The notes beneath the pieces are model-generated. The model had not been told where the DNA came from, did no database searches, and worked only from the letters and a program-made list of their open reading frames with translations. A stretch of 59,190 nt of DNA from positions 1-59,190 of the forward strand of contig NZ_PTIR01000029.1 of NCBI RefSeq assembly GCF_002934455.1, given 5' to 3'. This document shows, one piece after another, positions 1-7,548 of the stretch. The DNA is from Trinickia symbiotica (GTDB lineage: Bacteria; Pseudomonadota; Gammaproteobacteria; Burkholderiales; Burkholderiaceae). The translations under genes were made by a program, and so were the position numbers. Positions within the stretch are counted from its first letter, which is position 1, and each line of letters opens with the position of its first letter.

Positions 1-94
1 GCTGCCGGCGCGAAGCCGACGGCGTCAGCCCCGGTAGCAGCATAGGGCGGCAATTTTAGTTGTCGTCGGCGGCGGTTGTAGTTGACGCCAGACA
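1..94 (+). repeat. 94-bp terminal inverted repeat, left copy
   Basis: These 94 bases are an exact reverse complement of bases 59096-59189 at the other end of the window. Identity stops at base 95 (t here, g in the other copy), but a short stretch beyond it remains similar (shared CG-YTGCTGC). No transposase or other reading frame with recognisable homology lies within the repeat. The likeliest reading is that the window is a contig ending in the same multi-copy element, such as the end of an insertion sequence, at both sides. The element itself cannot be named from this sequence. Confidence 0.95.
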
Positions 95-250
95 TCCGTT
101 GCTGCCGCGCGATGCCGAAAGGCCGCGGCAGGTCGATAGCACCAATTCGTGACACTCGGAACCGGCCATTCTCGGAAGGGCGTATTCAGGGTGGCAAAGC
201 AATCATGTCGAGGTTAGCGCCACGGTAAGGCGTCGTGGGTCGACTGCCCG

Positions 251-374
251 TGACGCCTGCAAGCGTCGTGAGCCGACCTCCCGATGCCGATTGCCGAGTC
301 CACGACGCTTGCAGGCGTCGTACGCTCAATCGCTACCGCCGATTCTCGAGTCCACGACGCCTACAGACGTCGTG
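251..374. repeat. Three 20-bp palindromes, about 52 bp apart
   Basis: Palindromes occur at 251-270, 301-322 and 353-374. The middle copy has 7-bp arms ACGACGC/GCGTCGT around a 6-base centre. The first copy is an exact inverted match of the middle one over 19 bp, and the third is diverged (ACGACGC/ACGTCGT). The second and third are preceded by the same GAGTC sequence, giving a direct period of 52 bp, and a further half-site GGCGTCGTG lies near 228. They sit immediately beyond the 3' end of the recombinase gene. They could be arm-type recombinase sites, regulator operators or iterons; the sequence alone does not decide. Confidence 0.7.
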
Positions 375-387
375 CCTGTGCCGCGAG

Positions 388-1116
388 TCACAATTTCGGC
401 TTCTGCCGCTTTTCAGCGCTGATGATCTTGAAGCGGGCCAGCCGGTCGACCTTCCGCGAATGCTTGACTGATCGCGAAGTCTGGAGCACGACTGCACGAA
501 TCTGCTGTCCGCGAGTTCTCCTACCGTGGGTCGCGTGTCCATATTTTCCGATGCTGTAGTCAGAGAGATGTCCCATGAATTTGGCTGCCTCTTCTAGCGT
601 TACACCTGGGTCAGCCTTTAGGTCCGAAGCCGCCTGATGGCGGAAGCAGTAGGGGCTCACACGCGTCCTGAGCTTGGGGAAAGTCGCTTTGCCCAGCGCG
701 ACGATCGAGTTGTATAGGTAGTCAGCCTCGTGCTTAATCTCTGCACAACCCACGCCATCGACCACGTTCAGGGCTGCCAGTGACCGCAAGTACGTAAGCG
801 CAGGGTGTTCTGCTATCGCATCAGCGTCTTCCCCTACCCTGAACTCGTAGTACCGCTTAGGCTGGCCTCTTTCTCGCCCAGCCGCATCCACGCACTTGGC
901 ACCCATAATTCGCATTCTGAGGCGGTCATCGCGGCAACGAATCTGGATCCCGTGCTCGATCTCGGCATTTCGGCATCCAGTCAGCCAGAGCACCGCCAGA
1001 GCGGGCAGCAGTTGTGGACGAGCTTCTCGCCACTCTGGTTTAGATGCCATGTTCCACATGTCCTCCTGCCACGTTGGCGGCAGTGATTTGAGTGCTGGCT
1101 TTTTGGCTTTCCCCAT
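388..1116 (-). CDS. Tyrosine recombinase (integrase), catalytic domain only
   Basis: This 242-aa protein matches the catalytic domain of tyrosine site-specific recombinases. The visible active-site set is Arg49 (in TGCR), Lys74, Arg159 (in YCFRHQAA), His183 (in MGHLSDYS) and nucleophile Tyr192. The spacing of Arg159, His183 and Tyr192 is normal for the family. The first His of the usual H-x-x-R box is Tyr156 here, a tolerated but uncommon substitution. There is no N-terminal SAM-like core-binding domain, so the protein is either a naturally minimal integrase or an N-terminally shortened one. It lies in an accessory segment beside a tRNA gene and probably catalysed, or still catalyses, integration and excision of that segment. 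Confidence 0.85.
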   Translation of the reverse strand: MGKAKKPALKSLPPTWQEDMWNMASKPEWREARPQLLPALAVLWLTGCRNAEIEHGIQIRCRDDRLRMRIMGAKCVDAAGRERGQPKRYYEFRVGEDADAIAEHPALTYLRSLAALNVVDGVGCAEIKHEADYLYNSIVALGKATFPKLRTRVSPYCFRHQAASDLKADPGVTLEEAAKFMGHLSDYSIGKYGHATHGRRTRGQQIRAVVLQTSRSVKHSRKVDRLARFKIISAEKRQKPKL

Positions 1117-1219
1117 TGCTCGCCTCCATTCTCATTAGGGTTCGGCTAACCGGGTACCTGGTCTAGTTTGATGTCTGGTGTGATAGAAATCGATTCCCCC
1201 GAGCCGCTACGCATCTCGA

Positions 1220-1366
1220 CCCCTGAGGGGTGCGGGCTTAGCGATTTCCGGCAACAACTCGCCATGCCTTCGCATGTCTGAGTTGCCGCCGGAAACCGCT
1301 AAGCCCCCTCTTCTCCGACATCGTCATCGGAGAAGAGACCGACATGATTTCGGCTTGCTAGAAATC
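1220..1366. other. Cluster of four stem-loops between recombinase and replication-like gene
   Basis: Four consecutive dyad symmetries occur here. They are CCCCTGAGGGG at 1220-1230; a long hairpin with 27-nt arms at 1234-1260 and 1280-1306 (24 of 27 paired), whose loop contains CATGC/GCATG; a perfect 10-bp stem at 1309-1318/1327-1336; and a 6-bp stem at 1346-1351/1361-1366. No convincing reading frame covers them. Such density is typical of origins of replication or transfer, attachment regions or structured RNAs. Because a replication-like gene lies on one side and a recombinase on the other, an origin or attP-like role is inferred, not shown. Confidence 0.6.
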
Positions 1367-1623
1367 ACTATTAGTTCGTATCCATCGAGAAGAACGTGAT
1401 CGCCGCACTCAGGTTTCTACGAGCGAGATTGCTGTCGCAAACTACCTGTTGACCCACTCACCGTTCTCGCTCGTGCAGACGGTCGGCTGCGCTGCCCACC
1501 CCGCGCAGAAGGGGGCAGCACCGTCTCGATGGCCTGCATGCCTGCGTGCCGCACCCGCCGACTCGCTCCCCGCGACTTCTGCCCACGGCCTGACGCGCGC
1601 CGGATGACTTACCAAAAGGAGAC

Positions 1624-1749
1624 ATGGCTGAGCGAATTCGAATTCGCGTAGGCGACCATGCAAGCGCTGTCTCTAGCCTCCGGATTCGAATGGCAGCACT
1701 GACGGTATTGCTCGCATCCGTTCCTTCAATTCGTGAAGTTTCTGCCTAG
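1624..1749 (+). CDS. Possible 41-aa small protein
   Basis: An ATG preceded by a near-perfect ribosome binding site (AAAAGGAGAC, 4-8 bases upstream) opens a 41-codon frame ending in TAG. The product begins MAERIRIRVGD and has a hydrophobic stretch MAALTVLLASV near residues 23-33. It lies on the strand opposite to the recombinase and the replication-like gene, in the otherwise gene-free 1117-1825 interval. No family is recognised. The strong Shine-Dalgarno sequence is the only real argument, and the frame may be fortuitous. Confidence 0.3.
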   Translation: MAERIRIRVGDHASAVSSLRIRMAALTVLLASVPSIREVSA

Positions 1750-1825
1750 CTGTCTCTCGGCTTGTCGGCGCGGATTCACGATCTCCAGCGGGTAGATCGG
1801 AGCCGGTTGCCGTAGCGCGCTGCCT

Positions 1826-2683
1826 TCAGAGAGCGACAGTCCGACCATGTTCGAGTGTGAATTGCCTAACGTGATGCCGTTCAATCAGCGAAAGCACCCA
1901 CCCTCGCACGCTGTTGATCGGCACTCGCTTGCCCGCCGATGCAGCCTCCAATGCGCCTGCCAGTTCGTCAGCGATACCCTGCGCAACTTCAGCTGGGAGG
2001 CCAGCGAGCAGGTTCTTCAGCAGCTCCCGGTGGGCCTCGACCGACTTCTCCAATATAAGATTGGGCGAATCCGCGATACCACCACTACTACGACCGGCAT
2101 CGGCCGACCCGCTTGCACTTCGAGCGGGAATAGCTGGCGGCGTGGTAGTTGTGTCGGTGTTGCTAATCTCTGCGGTAGTCTCTGTATTAGTCGGCGTCGT
2201 TTCGTCTGGCTTGCTGGATGCTTTGCGCCCTCCTTGTCGGGAACATCCCTCCCGGCCAGTTGGCAGGATTCCTGCCAACTGGTGCTCACGCGTCTCGAGC
2301 AAGAATTCCGTTAGACGATCGAGATTCACTCTGTAGTACAGCTTGGCCGGAATGCCTTGCAGGCTCTCTTCCAGTAGCCCAAGCAATTTAAGGCGCCGCC
2401 GTGCCGATTCCTGGCGTGTACGAGATAGGCCTGTTTCCCATTCCCAACTTTGTCGGCTGGCGTCACGGGGCGCCTGCATCCGGCCATCCGCATTCCGCTC
2501 TGCATCACGCAGCTTGTAAAACCATTCGTCAACGCCGATTTGGGACTGCCAGTAGCACGCTTGGCAAAGGAATATTGTCGCCTCAACGTCGCCAATCGCG
2601 CGTGCGAGTGGCGGCGAATAGGAAATGACCTCGCGATTTCCCAGTAGCTGGGCTATGAGGTGTATCAGGCGTGCTTCAGCCAT
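1826..2683 (-). CDS. Replication-initiator-like / winged-helix protein of genomic islands
   Basis: The 285-aa product has an N-terminal part of about 120 residues resembling helix-turn-helix replication proteins of phages and integrative elements. It has a YSPPLARAIGDVEATIFLCQ segment, then WFYKLRDA, then a recognition-helix-like stretch with RTRQESARRRLKLLGLL. A Thr/Ser/Pro-rich linker (about 140-200) follows, then a helical C-terminal domain. Its start codon overlaps the end of the upstream 63-aa gene by 8 bases, implying translational coupling. The AlpA-like / small protein / replication-like / integrase order is common in proteobacterial islands. The role in element replication is inferred from this context and weak similarity. 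Confidence 0.55.
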   Translation of the reverse strand: MAEARLIHLIAQLLGNREVISYSPPLARAIGDVEATIFLCQACYWQSQIGVDEWFYKLRDAERNADGRMQAPRDASRQSWEWETGLSRTRQESARRRLKLLGLLEESLQGIPAKLYYRVNLDRLTEFLLETREHQLAGILPTGREGCSRQGGRKASSKPDETTPTNTETTAEISNTDTTTTPPAIPARSASGSADAGRSSGGIADSPNLILEKSVEAHRELLKNLLAGLPAEVAQGIADELAGALEAASAGKRVPINSVRGWVLSLIERHHVRQFTLEHGRTVAL

Positions 2684-2867
2684 GGCTCATGCACGGCCAA
2701 GCGTCGATGCGTGCGATTGCTTCAGCAGTAGACTGCTGCAGGACACGATCTCTGTCGAGCGTGCTTCTCACGCGACGTCGATCGGCCCTAACGTCACGTA
2801 GAGCAAGCTCCTCGGACACCTCGATCGTTGCCGAGTCGGGCCGACAATTTGAAAGTTGGAGGCTCAT
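2676..2867 (-). CDS. Small hypothetical protein of the island cassette
   Basis: A 63-aa frame starts at an ATG one base after the stop of the AlpA-like gene (TGA-A-ATG) and overlaps the start of the replication-like gene by 8 bases. Tight packing in a three-gene operon is the main evidence that it is real. The product is charged and Arg-rich in its middle (about residues 28-42). No family is recognised. A longer upstream reading of the same frame from 3011 would overlap the AlpA-like gene and is less likely. Confidence 0.55.
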   Translation of the reverse strand: MSLQLSNCRPDSATIEVSEELALRDVRADRRRVRSTLDRDRVLQQSTAEAIARIDAWPCMSHG

Positions 2868-2868
2868 T

Positions 2869-3249
2869 TCATTTGCCTCCCCGGGCGGCCAACCGCCGCG
2901 CTTTTTCCAACTGTTGCCGTTTGGTGGGTCGGCCAACCCGGCGCCCGTTATCGTTTTGTGTGCTTTGTGCGCGAGCACCTTGCCGGCGAGAAGTCTCGAC
3001 TGCTTGAGCATCAGCCCCCTGTCGCTGCGATTCCTGATGCTCCCTCAGCCAACGGACAACTTCAGACTCGAGCCATACGCGGCCACGCCGGCCAGGGATC
3101 TGGATTGATGGCGGCAGCCGGTGCGGTGCTCGCGTGAGATCTTTGAATATCGTCTCTGCAGGCCGGAGGAGATACTCCGCCCCGAGATCGTGTGCGTCAA
3201 GAGTCCGGTCGAGACCGGTCGACGTTGCGGGTTTTATGGTTTTGGACAC
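2869..3249 (-). CDS. AlpA-like DNA-binding regulator / excisionase-like protein
   Basis: The centre of this protein (YLLRPAETIFKDLTRAP, then PPSIQIPGRRGRVWLESEVV and WLREH) has the layout of MerR/AlpA/excisionase-type winged helices: helix-turn-helix, a short wing carrying the phrase GRVWLE, then a final helix. These proteins control integrase expression or excision of prophages and islands. A basic, Gln-rich tail follows (about residues 75-126). I prefer a GTG start at 3249, preceded by GGGGATAGTC; an in-frame GTG at 3264 would begin inside an upstream direct repeat. It heads the operon running into the small and replication-like genes. Confidence 0.65.
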   Translation of the reverse strand: MSKTIKPATSTGLDRTLDAHDLGAEYLLRPAETIFKDLTRAPHRLPPSIQIPGRRGRVWLESEVVRWLREHQESQRQGADAQAVETSRRQGARAQSTQNDNGRRVGRPTKRQQLEKARRLAARGGK

Positions 3250-3253
3250 GACT

Positions 3254-3385
3254 ATCCCCAGCACGCCAGGAGCAACCGTGGATGCCCACCACGGGTCTAG
3301 GCTGGAGACAGGTTTTTGATGGACGCACCGATCCCCAGCACCAGGAGCAACCTGGTTGGCCCACGGGCCTAAGCTGAAGATACGG
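3254..3385. repeat. Diverged 77-bp direct repeat upstream of the AlpA-like gene
   Basis: Two related stretches start at 3254 and 3331, both with ATCCCCAGCAC followed by CAGGAGCAACC, a CCCACGGG/CCACGGG block and a CTAxGCTGxAGA block. The offset is 77 bases. They lie at the presumed promoter and 5' end of the leftward AlpA-like operon. Duplicated operator or attachment-arm sites are plausible but unproven. Confidence 0.55.
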
Positions 3386-3856
3386 GCATTGACTCATGGA
3401 TAATCCACAAGCCAAAGCTGGGTGGAGGCTTTCCCCGGGCGCAACTTCGAACAACCACGCCTAGGTACCGATCGCATACATTTGCTGTGCAAAAATGGGA
3501 TTCTGCGGCCGTGGCCTTGCCCCACCTTCTTGCCCCTGCGAGCACACAACAGCTGCTGGCGACGATCCCTGCTGCACGGCCGCCCGGGGGTTACCCCGCG
3601 ACGTTTGACGCCATCCAGTCTCTCCAGGGAGCCGACCCCCGTCAGCTATGAAGACACCAGCCCCTCAAGTTAATCGGTCATCCCTTGAGGATCCGCTACG
3701 AACGAAGGTAGCGCAGCATTATTGCCTTTATACCTCCGACAAATGGCCTAGGCAACCCCTTGCTTCCCTTCTCCACGTTCTGTGCAACGCCATCGCGGGA
3801 CAAATCTGGGACACCGCTAGTGGAATTTCTGGGAGTTGAGAGGAATGTTGACGAAC
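3386..3856. other. Gene-free stretch between island cassette and tRNA-Ala
   Basis: I find no convincing protein gene here. A leftward frame covering part of it and the tRNA is the usual spurious translation of a tRNA gene. A paired TGTCCC motif (TGTCCCAGATTTGTCCC on the minus strand near 3800-3815) lies close to the tRNA, where attachment sites of tRNA-targeting elements are found. No duplicate of the tRNA 3' end is visible elsewhere in the window, so an attachment core cannot be delimited. Confidence 0.5.
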
Positions 3857-3894
3857 AAAACAAAAACCCGCGAGGCCTTACGCCACGCGGGTTT
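3857..3894 (-). terminator. Rho-independent terminator of tRNA-Ala
   Basis: A perfect 9-bp stem AAACCCGCG (3864-3872) / CGCGGGTTT (3886-3894) is followed, in the leftward direction, by a T-rich run (TTTTTGTTTTG). It lies about 14 bases beyond the CCA end of the leftward tRNA gene. Confidence 0.85.
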
Positions 3895-3907
3895 CCGGGA
3901 ATACTAC

Positions 3908-3983
<76 letters not shown>

Positions 3984-4062
3984 AACGAAGCTGCGATTGT
4001 AGCACACCGGGTCCGGCCTATTGCAAGCGGGGGCGGCCGCAGCACCGGTGCGGTGGGCCGAA

Positions 4063-4440
4063 TCACTTGGAAGGCGCCCCTTCGAGCACCCACTGCACGA
4101 CCGTCTTAATGTCCGCGTCACTCATCCGAGGATGCGCGGGCATAGGAATCACGCCCCAAACGCCGCTCCCGCCATCGCGAACCTTAGCTTCAAGCCGTTT
4201 CTGCGCCTGCGGATCACCCTTGTACTTCGCAGCAACTTGAGCAAACCCGGGCCCAACGAGCTTCCGATCGATCGCATGACACCCGAGACAGGCATTGCTA
4301 CGTGCGATATCCAACCCAGCCGGCGCCGCCGTCGCACTCGCGCCAACCGGCCACCCCGCAACCACCGCAAGCCCCAACACCCCAACCCAACCCCCAACCA
4401 ACACCCGACGACCCCAAACCCCCGCCATCCCGCCCCTCAT
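4063..4440 (-). CDS. Small class I c-type cytochrome
   Basis: The 125-aa protein has an N-terminal hydrophobic signal (about 10-37) and a haem-binding CLGCH motif with Cys51, Cys54 and His55. A likely axial Met100 lies in VIPMPAHP, as in c551/c552-type electron carriers of the periplasm. Its ATG overlaps the stop of dolP by ATGA, so it is the distal gene of a diaA-dolP-cytochrome operon. It probably shuttles electrons to a terminal oxidase or reductase; the partner cannot be named. Confidence 0.88.
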   Translation of the reverse strand: MRGGMAGVWGRRVLVGGWVGVLGLAVVAGWPVGASATAAPAGLDIARSNACLGCHAIDRKLVGPGFAQVAAKYKGDPQAQKRLEAKVRDGGSGVWGVIPMPAHPRMSDADIKTVVQWVLEGAPSK

Positions 4441-5231
4441 TGACTACGCGAGCCATTCCCCGGCCGAACCTGCGTCGAATCCGACACCGGCGCCGGCGCT
4501 TGCCCCAACGGCTGCGAGCTGATCGCTGACGAGGGCACCGCCCCGACCGTCGGCGCCGCTTCCGCCGACTGCGCCGAACTCGGCGCACTAGCGGCCGTCG
4601 CCGCCGCAGCCGCCACCGCCTGCTGATCCTGCGGCGAGATGTACTGAAACACCTTCACCACGCGCGAGACCCCGGGCACCGAAGCGGCAACACTCGCCCC
4701 CCGATCCCCTTCATCCTGCGTCACCAAGCCCATCAAATAGATATTCCCGTTCTCGCCCACGATCTTGAAGTCGTTCGCCGAAATCCCCTTCTCGGCCACG
4801 AGCCCGCCCTTCACGCGCGCAACCAGATAAGAATCATTAGCCCGCGTCCCAAAATCGGTCTTCGGCCCGACAGCCAACTCGTTGATGACCGCATCGACAT
4901 TAGGCAGCCCGCGCACGATTTCCTCGGCCCTGCGCTTGGCGTTATCGTCAGGCACCTCCCCCGTCAACAACACTCGTCGATTGAACACAGTCAAATCGAC
5001 ATGCGACGCATCGCCCAACTCGTTGGCGATCTGCGAATACCCTTTGACTTGAATCTCGCGGTCCTCGGTCTGCGTGCCGATCGTGCGCCGATCGGTCGCC
5101 AGCAGCGCGCCGCCCCCCGCCGCACCGGCCACGGCCAGCACGCACCCTTGCAGCGTCACGACCAGCGATGCCGCCAATCCGGCGGCGAGCGTCCCCCGCA
5201 CAAGCGTCTTCGCGACGCACTTCGCGTTCAT
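4437..5231 (-). CDS. dolP: Outer-membrane lipoprotein with two BON domains (DolP/YraP-like)
   Basis: The 264-aa precursor carries a signal peptide ending in the lipobox LQGC (Cys30). Two BON domains of about 65-70 residues each follow (about 65-130 and 140-210), containing VDLTVFNRRVLLTGEVP and NIYLMGLVTQDEG. The tail (about 215-264) is Ala/Ser/Pro-rich and probably disordered. DolP family proteins bind anionic phospholipid at the division site and support outer-membrane integrity. The diaA-like gene upstream and cytochrome gene downstream reproduce the usual betaproteobacterial order. The low-complexity tail is longer than in enterobacterial DolP. Confidence 0.9.
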   Translation of the reverse strand: MNAKCVAKTLVRGTLAAGLAASLVVTLQGCVLAVAGAAGGGALLATDRRTIGTQTEDREIQVKGYSQIANELGDASHVDLTVFNRRVLLTGEVPDDNAKRRAEEIVRGLPNVDAVINELAVGPKTDFGTRANDSYLVARVKGGLVAEKGISANDFKIVGENGNIYLMGLVTQDEGDRGASVAASVPGVSRVVKVFQYISPQDQQAVAAAAATAASAPSSAQSAEAAPTVGAVPSSAISSQPLGQAPAPVSDSTQVRPGNGSRSQ

Positions 5232-5265
5232 CAGCCGTATCCCCTTTATCGAAAGAAAGGTGAAG

Positions 5266-5916
5266 TTAGTCCTCGCCGAGCAACATGGCGTCGATGCCGT
5301 CGCAGAGGCAATGAATCGTCAGCAAGTGAAGCTCATGAATGCGCGCCACGCGCTCGGACGGCACGCAGATATGAATGTCGGTATCGGCAAGCGCTTCGCT
5401 AATCTTGCCCCCGCCATTGCCACCGTTGGGGCCGCTGCCGTTCGCCCCGCCCGCACCGCCCGCAACGCTCACAGCGCCGTTGCCGGTCAGCGCAATCACG
5501 AACATCTCGCGCTCGTGCGCTTCGCCGATCGCCGCGAGCACGTTGGCCGAATCGTCCGTCGCCGTCACGGCCAACAGCACGTCGCCGGAATGTCCCAGCG
5601 CGCGGACCTGTCTTGCGTAGACGTCGTCGAACGGGCCATCGGCCGCCAACGCCGTCAATACCGCGGAATCCGCCGTCAACGCAATCGCGGGCAACCCGGG
5701 CCGCTCGCGCTCGAAGCGCGCCGTCAACTGCGCGGCAAAGCGCTGCGCGTCCGTCGCCGAAGCCCCGTTGCCGCAAGCCAGTATCTTGTTGCCGTTCGCC
5801 AGTGCGCCGAACATGGTGTCGACAGCCGCGGCAATCGGCATCGAGAGCGCATCCAACGCTTGGAGCTGGAGCGCGGCGCTATCGCGGAAATGCTGTTGAA
5901 TCCGTTCGAGTGACAT
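5266..5916 (-). CDS. diaA: SIS-domain protein, DiaA/GmhA-like
   Basis: The 216-aa protein is a single SIS (sugar isomerase) domain. It has ILACGNGASATDAQRFAAQL near residues 45-64 and the family-typical end ARIHELHLLTIHCLCDGID. DiaA binds DnaA and aids initiation of replication; GmhA is a sedoheptulose-7-phosphate isomerase. The position next to yraN, rsmI and dolP favours DiaA. A Gly/Ala/Asn-rich insertion of roughly 20 residues (about 152-172, including GGAGGANGSG) replaces the short GRGGG-type loop before the KISEAL segment. Ala54 and Thr55 stand where GmhA/DiaA usually have SA-SDA residues. Confidence 0.85.
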   Translation of the reverse strand: MSLERIQQHFRDSAALQLQALDALSMPIAAAVDTMFGALANGNKILACGNGASATDAQRFAAQLTARFERERPGLPAIALTADSAVLTALAADGPFDDVYARQVRALGHSGDVLLAVTATDDSANVLAAIGEAHEREMFVIALTGNGAVSVAGGAGGANGSGPNGGNGGGKISEALADTDIHICVPSERVARIHELHLLTIHCLCDGIDAMLLGED

Positions 5917-6060
5917 CGCTTCTCTACGTATTCGGCGCGCGAGCTTATCGACTGTATCCGCGCACCGCTACTACTGACTTCGACCACTACATTCGCGCGC
6001 AAGTTTAACCCACTCCTCATGCGGCGCAGCACCTCGGATCTTCAAATAACAGCCAAAAAC

Positions 6061-6456
6061 CTACAGTCCATCGGCGCGAAACGCATCTCGCACCCAGACG
6101 ACTTCACACCCATCGAAGGCTACGACGTCGAAGCGGCACACGCTATTCATCGCGCCGCGCGTCGCTAGAAAGTACTGCGCCGCCTGCACGATCCTGCGAC
6201 GTTTCTCGTGCCCCACGCTCGCCATCGCGCCGCCGTAGCCGCGCCACGCCCGCGCGCGCACTTCGACGAACACGAGCACACCCGCTTCGTCTCGCATGAC
6301 GAGGTCGATCTCGCCACCGCGGCATGTCACGTTGCGCGCAACGAGGCGCAAGCGCTGTCGCTGCAAATACTCGCACGCACGCGCTTCGAAGACGGCTCCG
6401 AGCCGCTTCGACTCTCGACGCGTCGAAAAGTTGTCGGCATCGCTCGGCGTCCGCAT
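6061..6456 (-). CDS. yraN: YraN family (UPF0102) putative endonuclease-fold protein
   Basis: The product shows the UPF0102 signature: [16 protein letters not shown], then [15 protein letters not shown], then VFVEVRARA. This matches the D-ExK-like core of restriction-endonuclease-fold proteins (acidic residues in GEIDL and FVEV). Its cellular role is not settled. An in-frame ATG at 6549 would overlap the start codon of divergent rsmI, so I place the start at 6456, giving 131 aa, the usual family length. Confidence 0.85.
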   Translation of the reverse strand: MRTPSDADNFSTRRESKRLGAVFEARACEYLQRQRLRLVARNVTCRGGEIDLVMRDEAGVLVFVEVRARAWRGYGGAMASVGHEKRRRIVQAAQYFLATRGAMNSVCRFDVVAFDGCEVVWVRDAFRADGL

Positions 6457-6547
6457 CGCGGTCCCTGCCGCACTCGCGCGAGGCCGGCTCTGCCCCGCGT
6501 GGCACAATGGCGACCTCCTCGCTTCGCTTGGCCGCGTTCTTCGTTCC

Positions 6548-7444
6548 ATGTCTGACCTCCTCGAACTCGCCCAACGGCAGCAGTACCCGGGCTCGGCGCT
6601 CTACATCGTCGCAACGCCGATCGGCAATGCGGCCGACATCACGCTGCGCGCGCTCCACCTGCTCGGCCTCGCCGATCGCATCGCCGCGGAAGACACGCGC
6701 AATACGGGGCAATTGCTCGCTCGCTACGGCATCTCGAAGCCGCTCGTCGCCGTTCATGTGCACAACGAACGCGCGGCGGCCGAGCGCATCATCGAATATC
6801 TGCAAGCGGGCGAGCGCATCGCCTACGTCTCGGACGCGGGCACCCCGGGCATTTCGGACCCGGGCGCGAAGCTTGTCGATGCGGTGCGCACCGCGGGCTA
6901 TCCCGTGATTCCCCTGCCGGGCGCAAGCGCTGTCGCGACAGCCCTCTCCGTTGCCGGAGACTGGGCCGCGACGTTCACGTTCCTCGGTTTCGCGCCGACC
7001 AAAGCGAAGCAACGCGCGGCCTTTCTTCAGCCGCTCGCGGCCCATCCGCATGCGCTGGTCTTCTACGAAGCGCCGCATCGCATCGTCGAAACGGTGCGCG
7101 CGCTTGGCGAAGCACTGGGTGGTGAACGGCGAATCCTGATCGCCCGCGAATTGACGAAGCTACACGAGGCGCTGCATTGCTGCACCCTGGCCGAAGGGCC
7201 AACGTGGCTGGAGGAGGACGCGAATCGTCAGCGCGGCGAGTTCGTGCTGGTGGTGGAAGGTGCGCCCGCGCAACCGCATGGGGCGAACGAAGACGCAGCA
7301 GCACACGATGGATTGCTTCGATTGCTGCTGGAGGAGGTGACTGTCAGTTCAGCCGCCCGTATCGCAGCGTCGATCACGGGCGCCTCGCGCAACGCGCTTT
7401 ACGCACGCGCGCTCGAGATCAAGAAAGAGCAAGAAGAAGGCTGA
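6548..7444 (+). CDS. rsmI: 16S rRNA (cytidine-1402-2'-O)-methyltransferase RsmI
   Basis: The 298-aa protein starts with [19 protein letters not shown] and contains [35 protein letters not shown] and the [13 protein letters not shown] segment, all diagnostic of RsmI/YraL (tetrapyrrole-methylase fold). It 2'-O-methylates C1402 in the decoding centre of 16S rRNA using S-adenosylmethionine. The start at 6548 fits the family N terminus; longer upstream readings run through yraN. It is divergent from yraN, with only about 90 bp between the chosen starts. Confidence 0.95.
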   Translation: MSDLLELAQRQQYPGSALYIVATPIGNAADITLRALHLLGLADRIAAEDTRNTGQLLARYGISKPLVAVHVHNERAAAERIIEYLQAGERIAYVSDAGTPGISDPGAKLVDAVRTAGYPVIPLPGASAVATALSVAGDWAATFTFLGFAPTKAKQRAAFLQPLAAHPHALVFYEAPHRIVETVRALGEALGGERRILIARELTKLHEALHCCTLAEGPTWLEEDANRQRGEFVLVVEGAPAQPHGANEDAAAHDGLLRLLLEEVTVSSAARIAASITGASRNALYARALEIKKEQEEG

Positions 7445-7548
7445 CAAACTGAGAAACTGAGGGACCGCAGGACGCGAGCGGACCTCGAGAGGCCAGGGCT
7501 AGCAAGCCCAAGCCTTCTTCGACTACCGCGACTACCGAGCCCACCGCG

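Noticed and set aside
805-1138. Rightward frames opposite the recombinase
   Set aside because: No homology and no ribosome site; the minus strand carries the complete recombinase active-site set.
6456-6549. Longer yraN start at 6549
   Set aside because: Its ATG overlaps the rsmI ATG on the other strand, and the extra 31 residues do not resemble the UPF0102 family.
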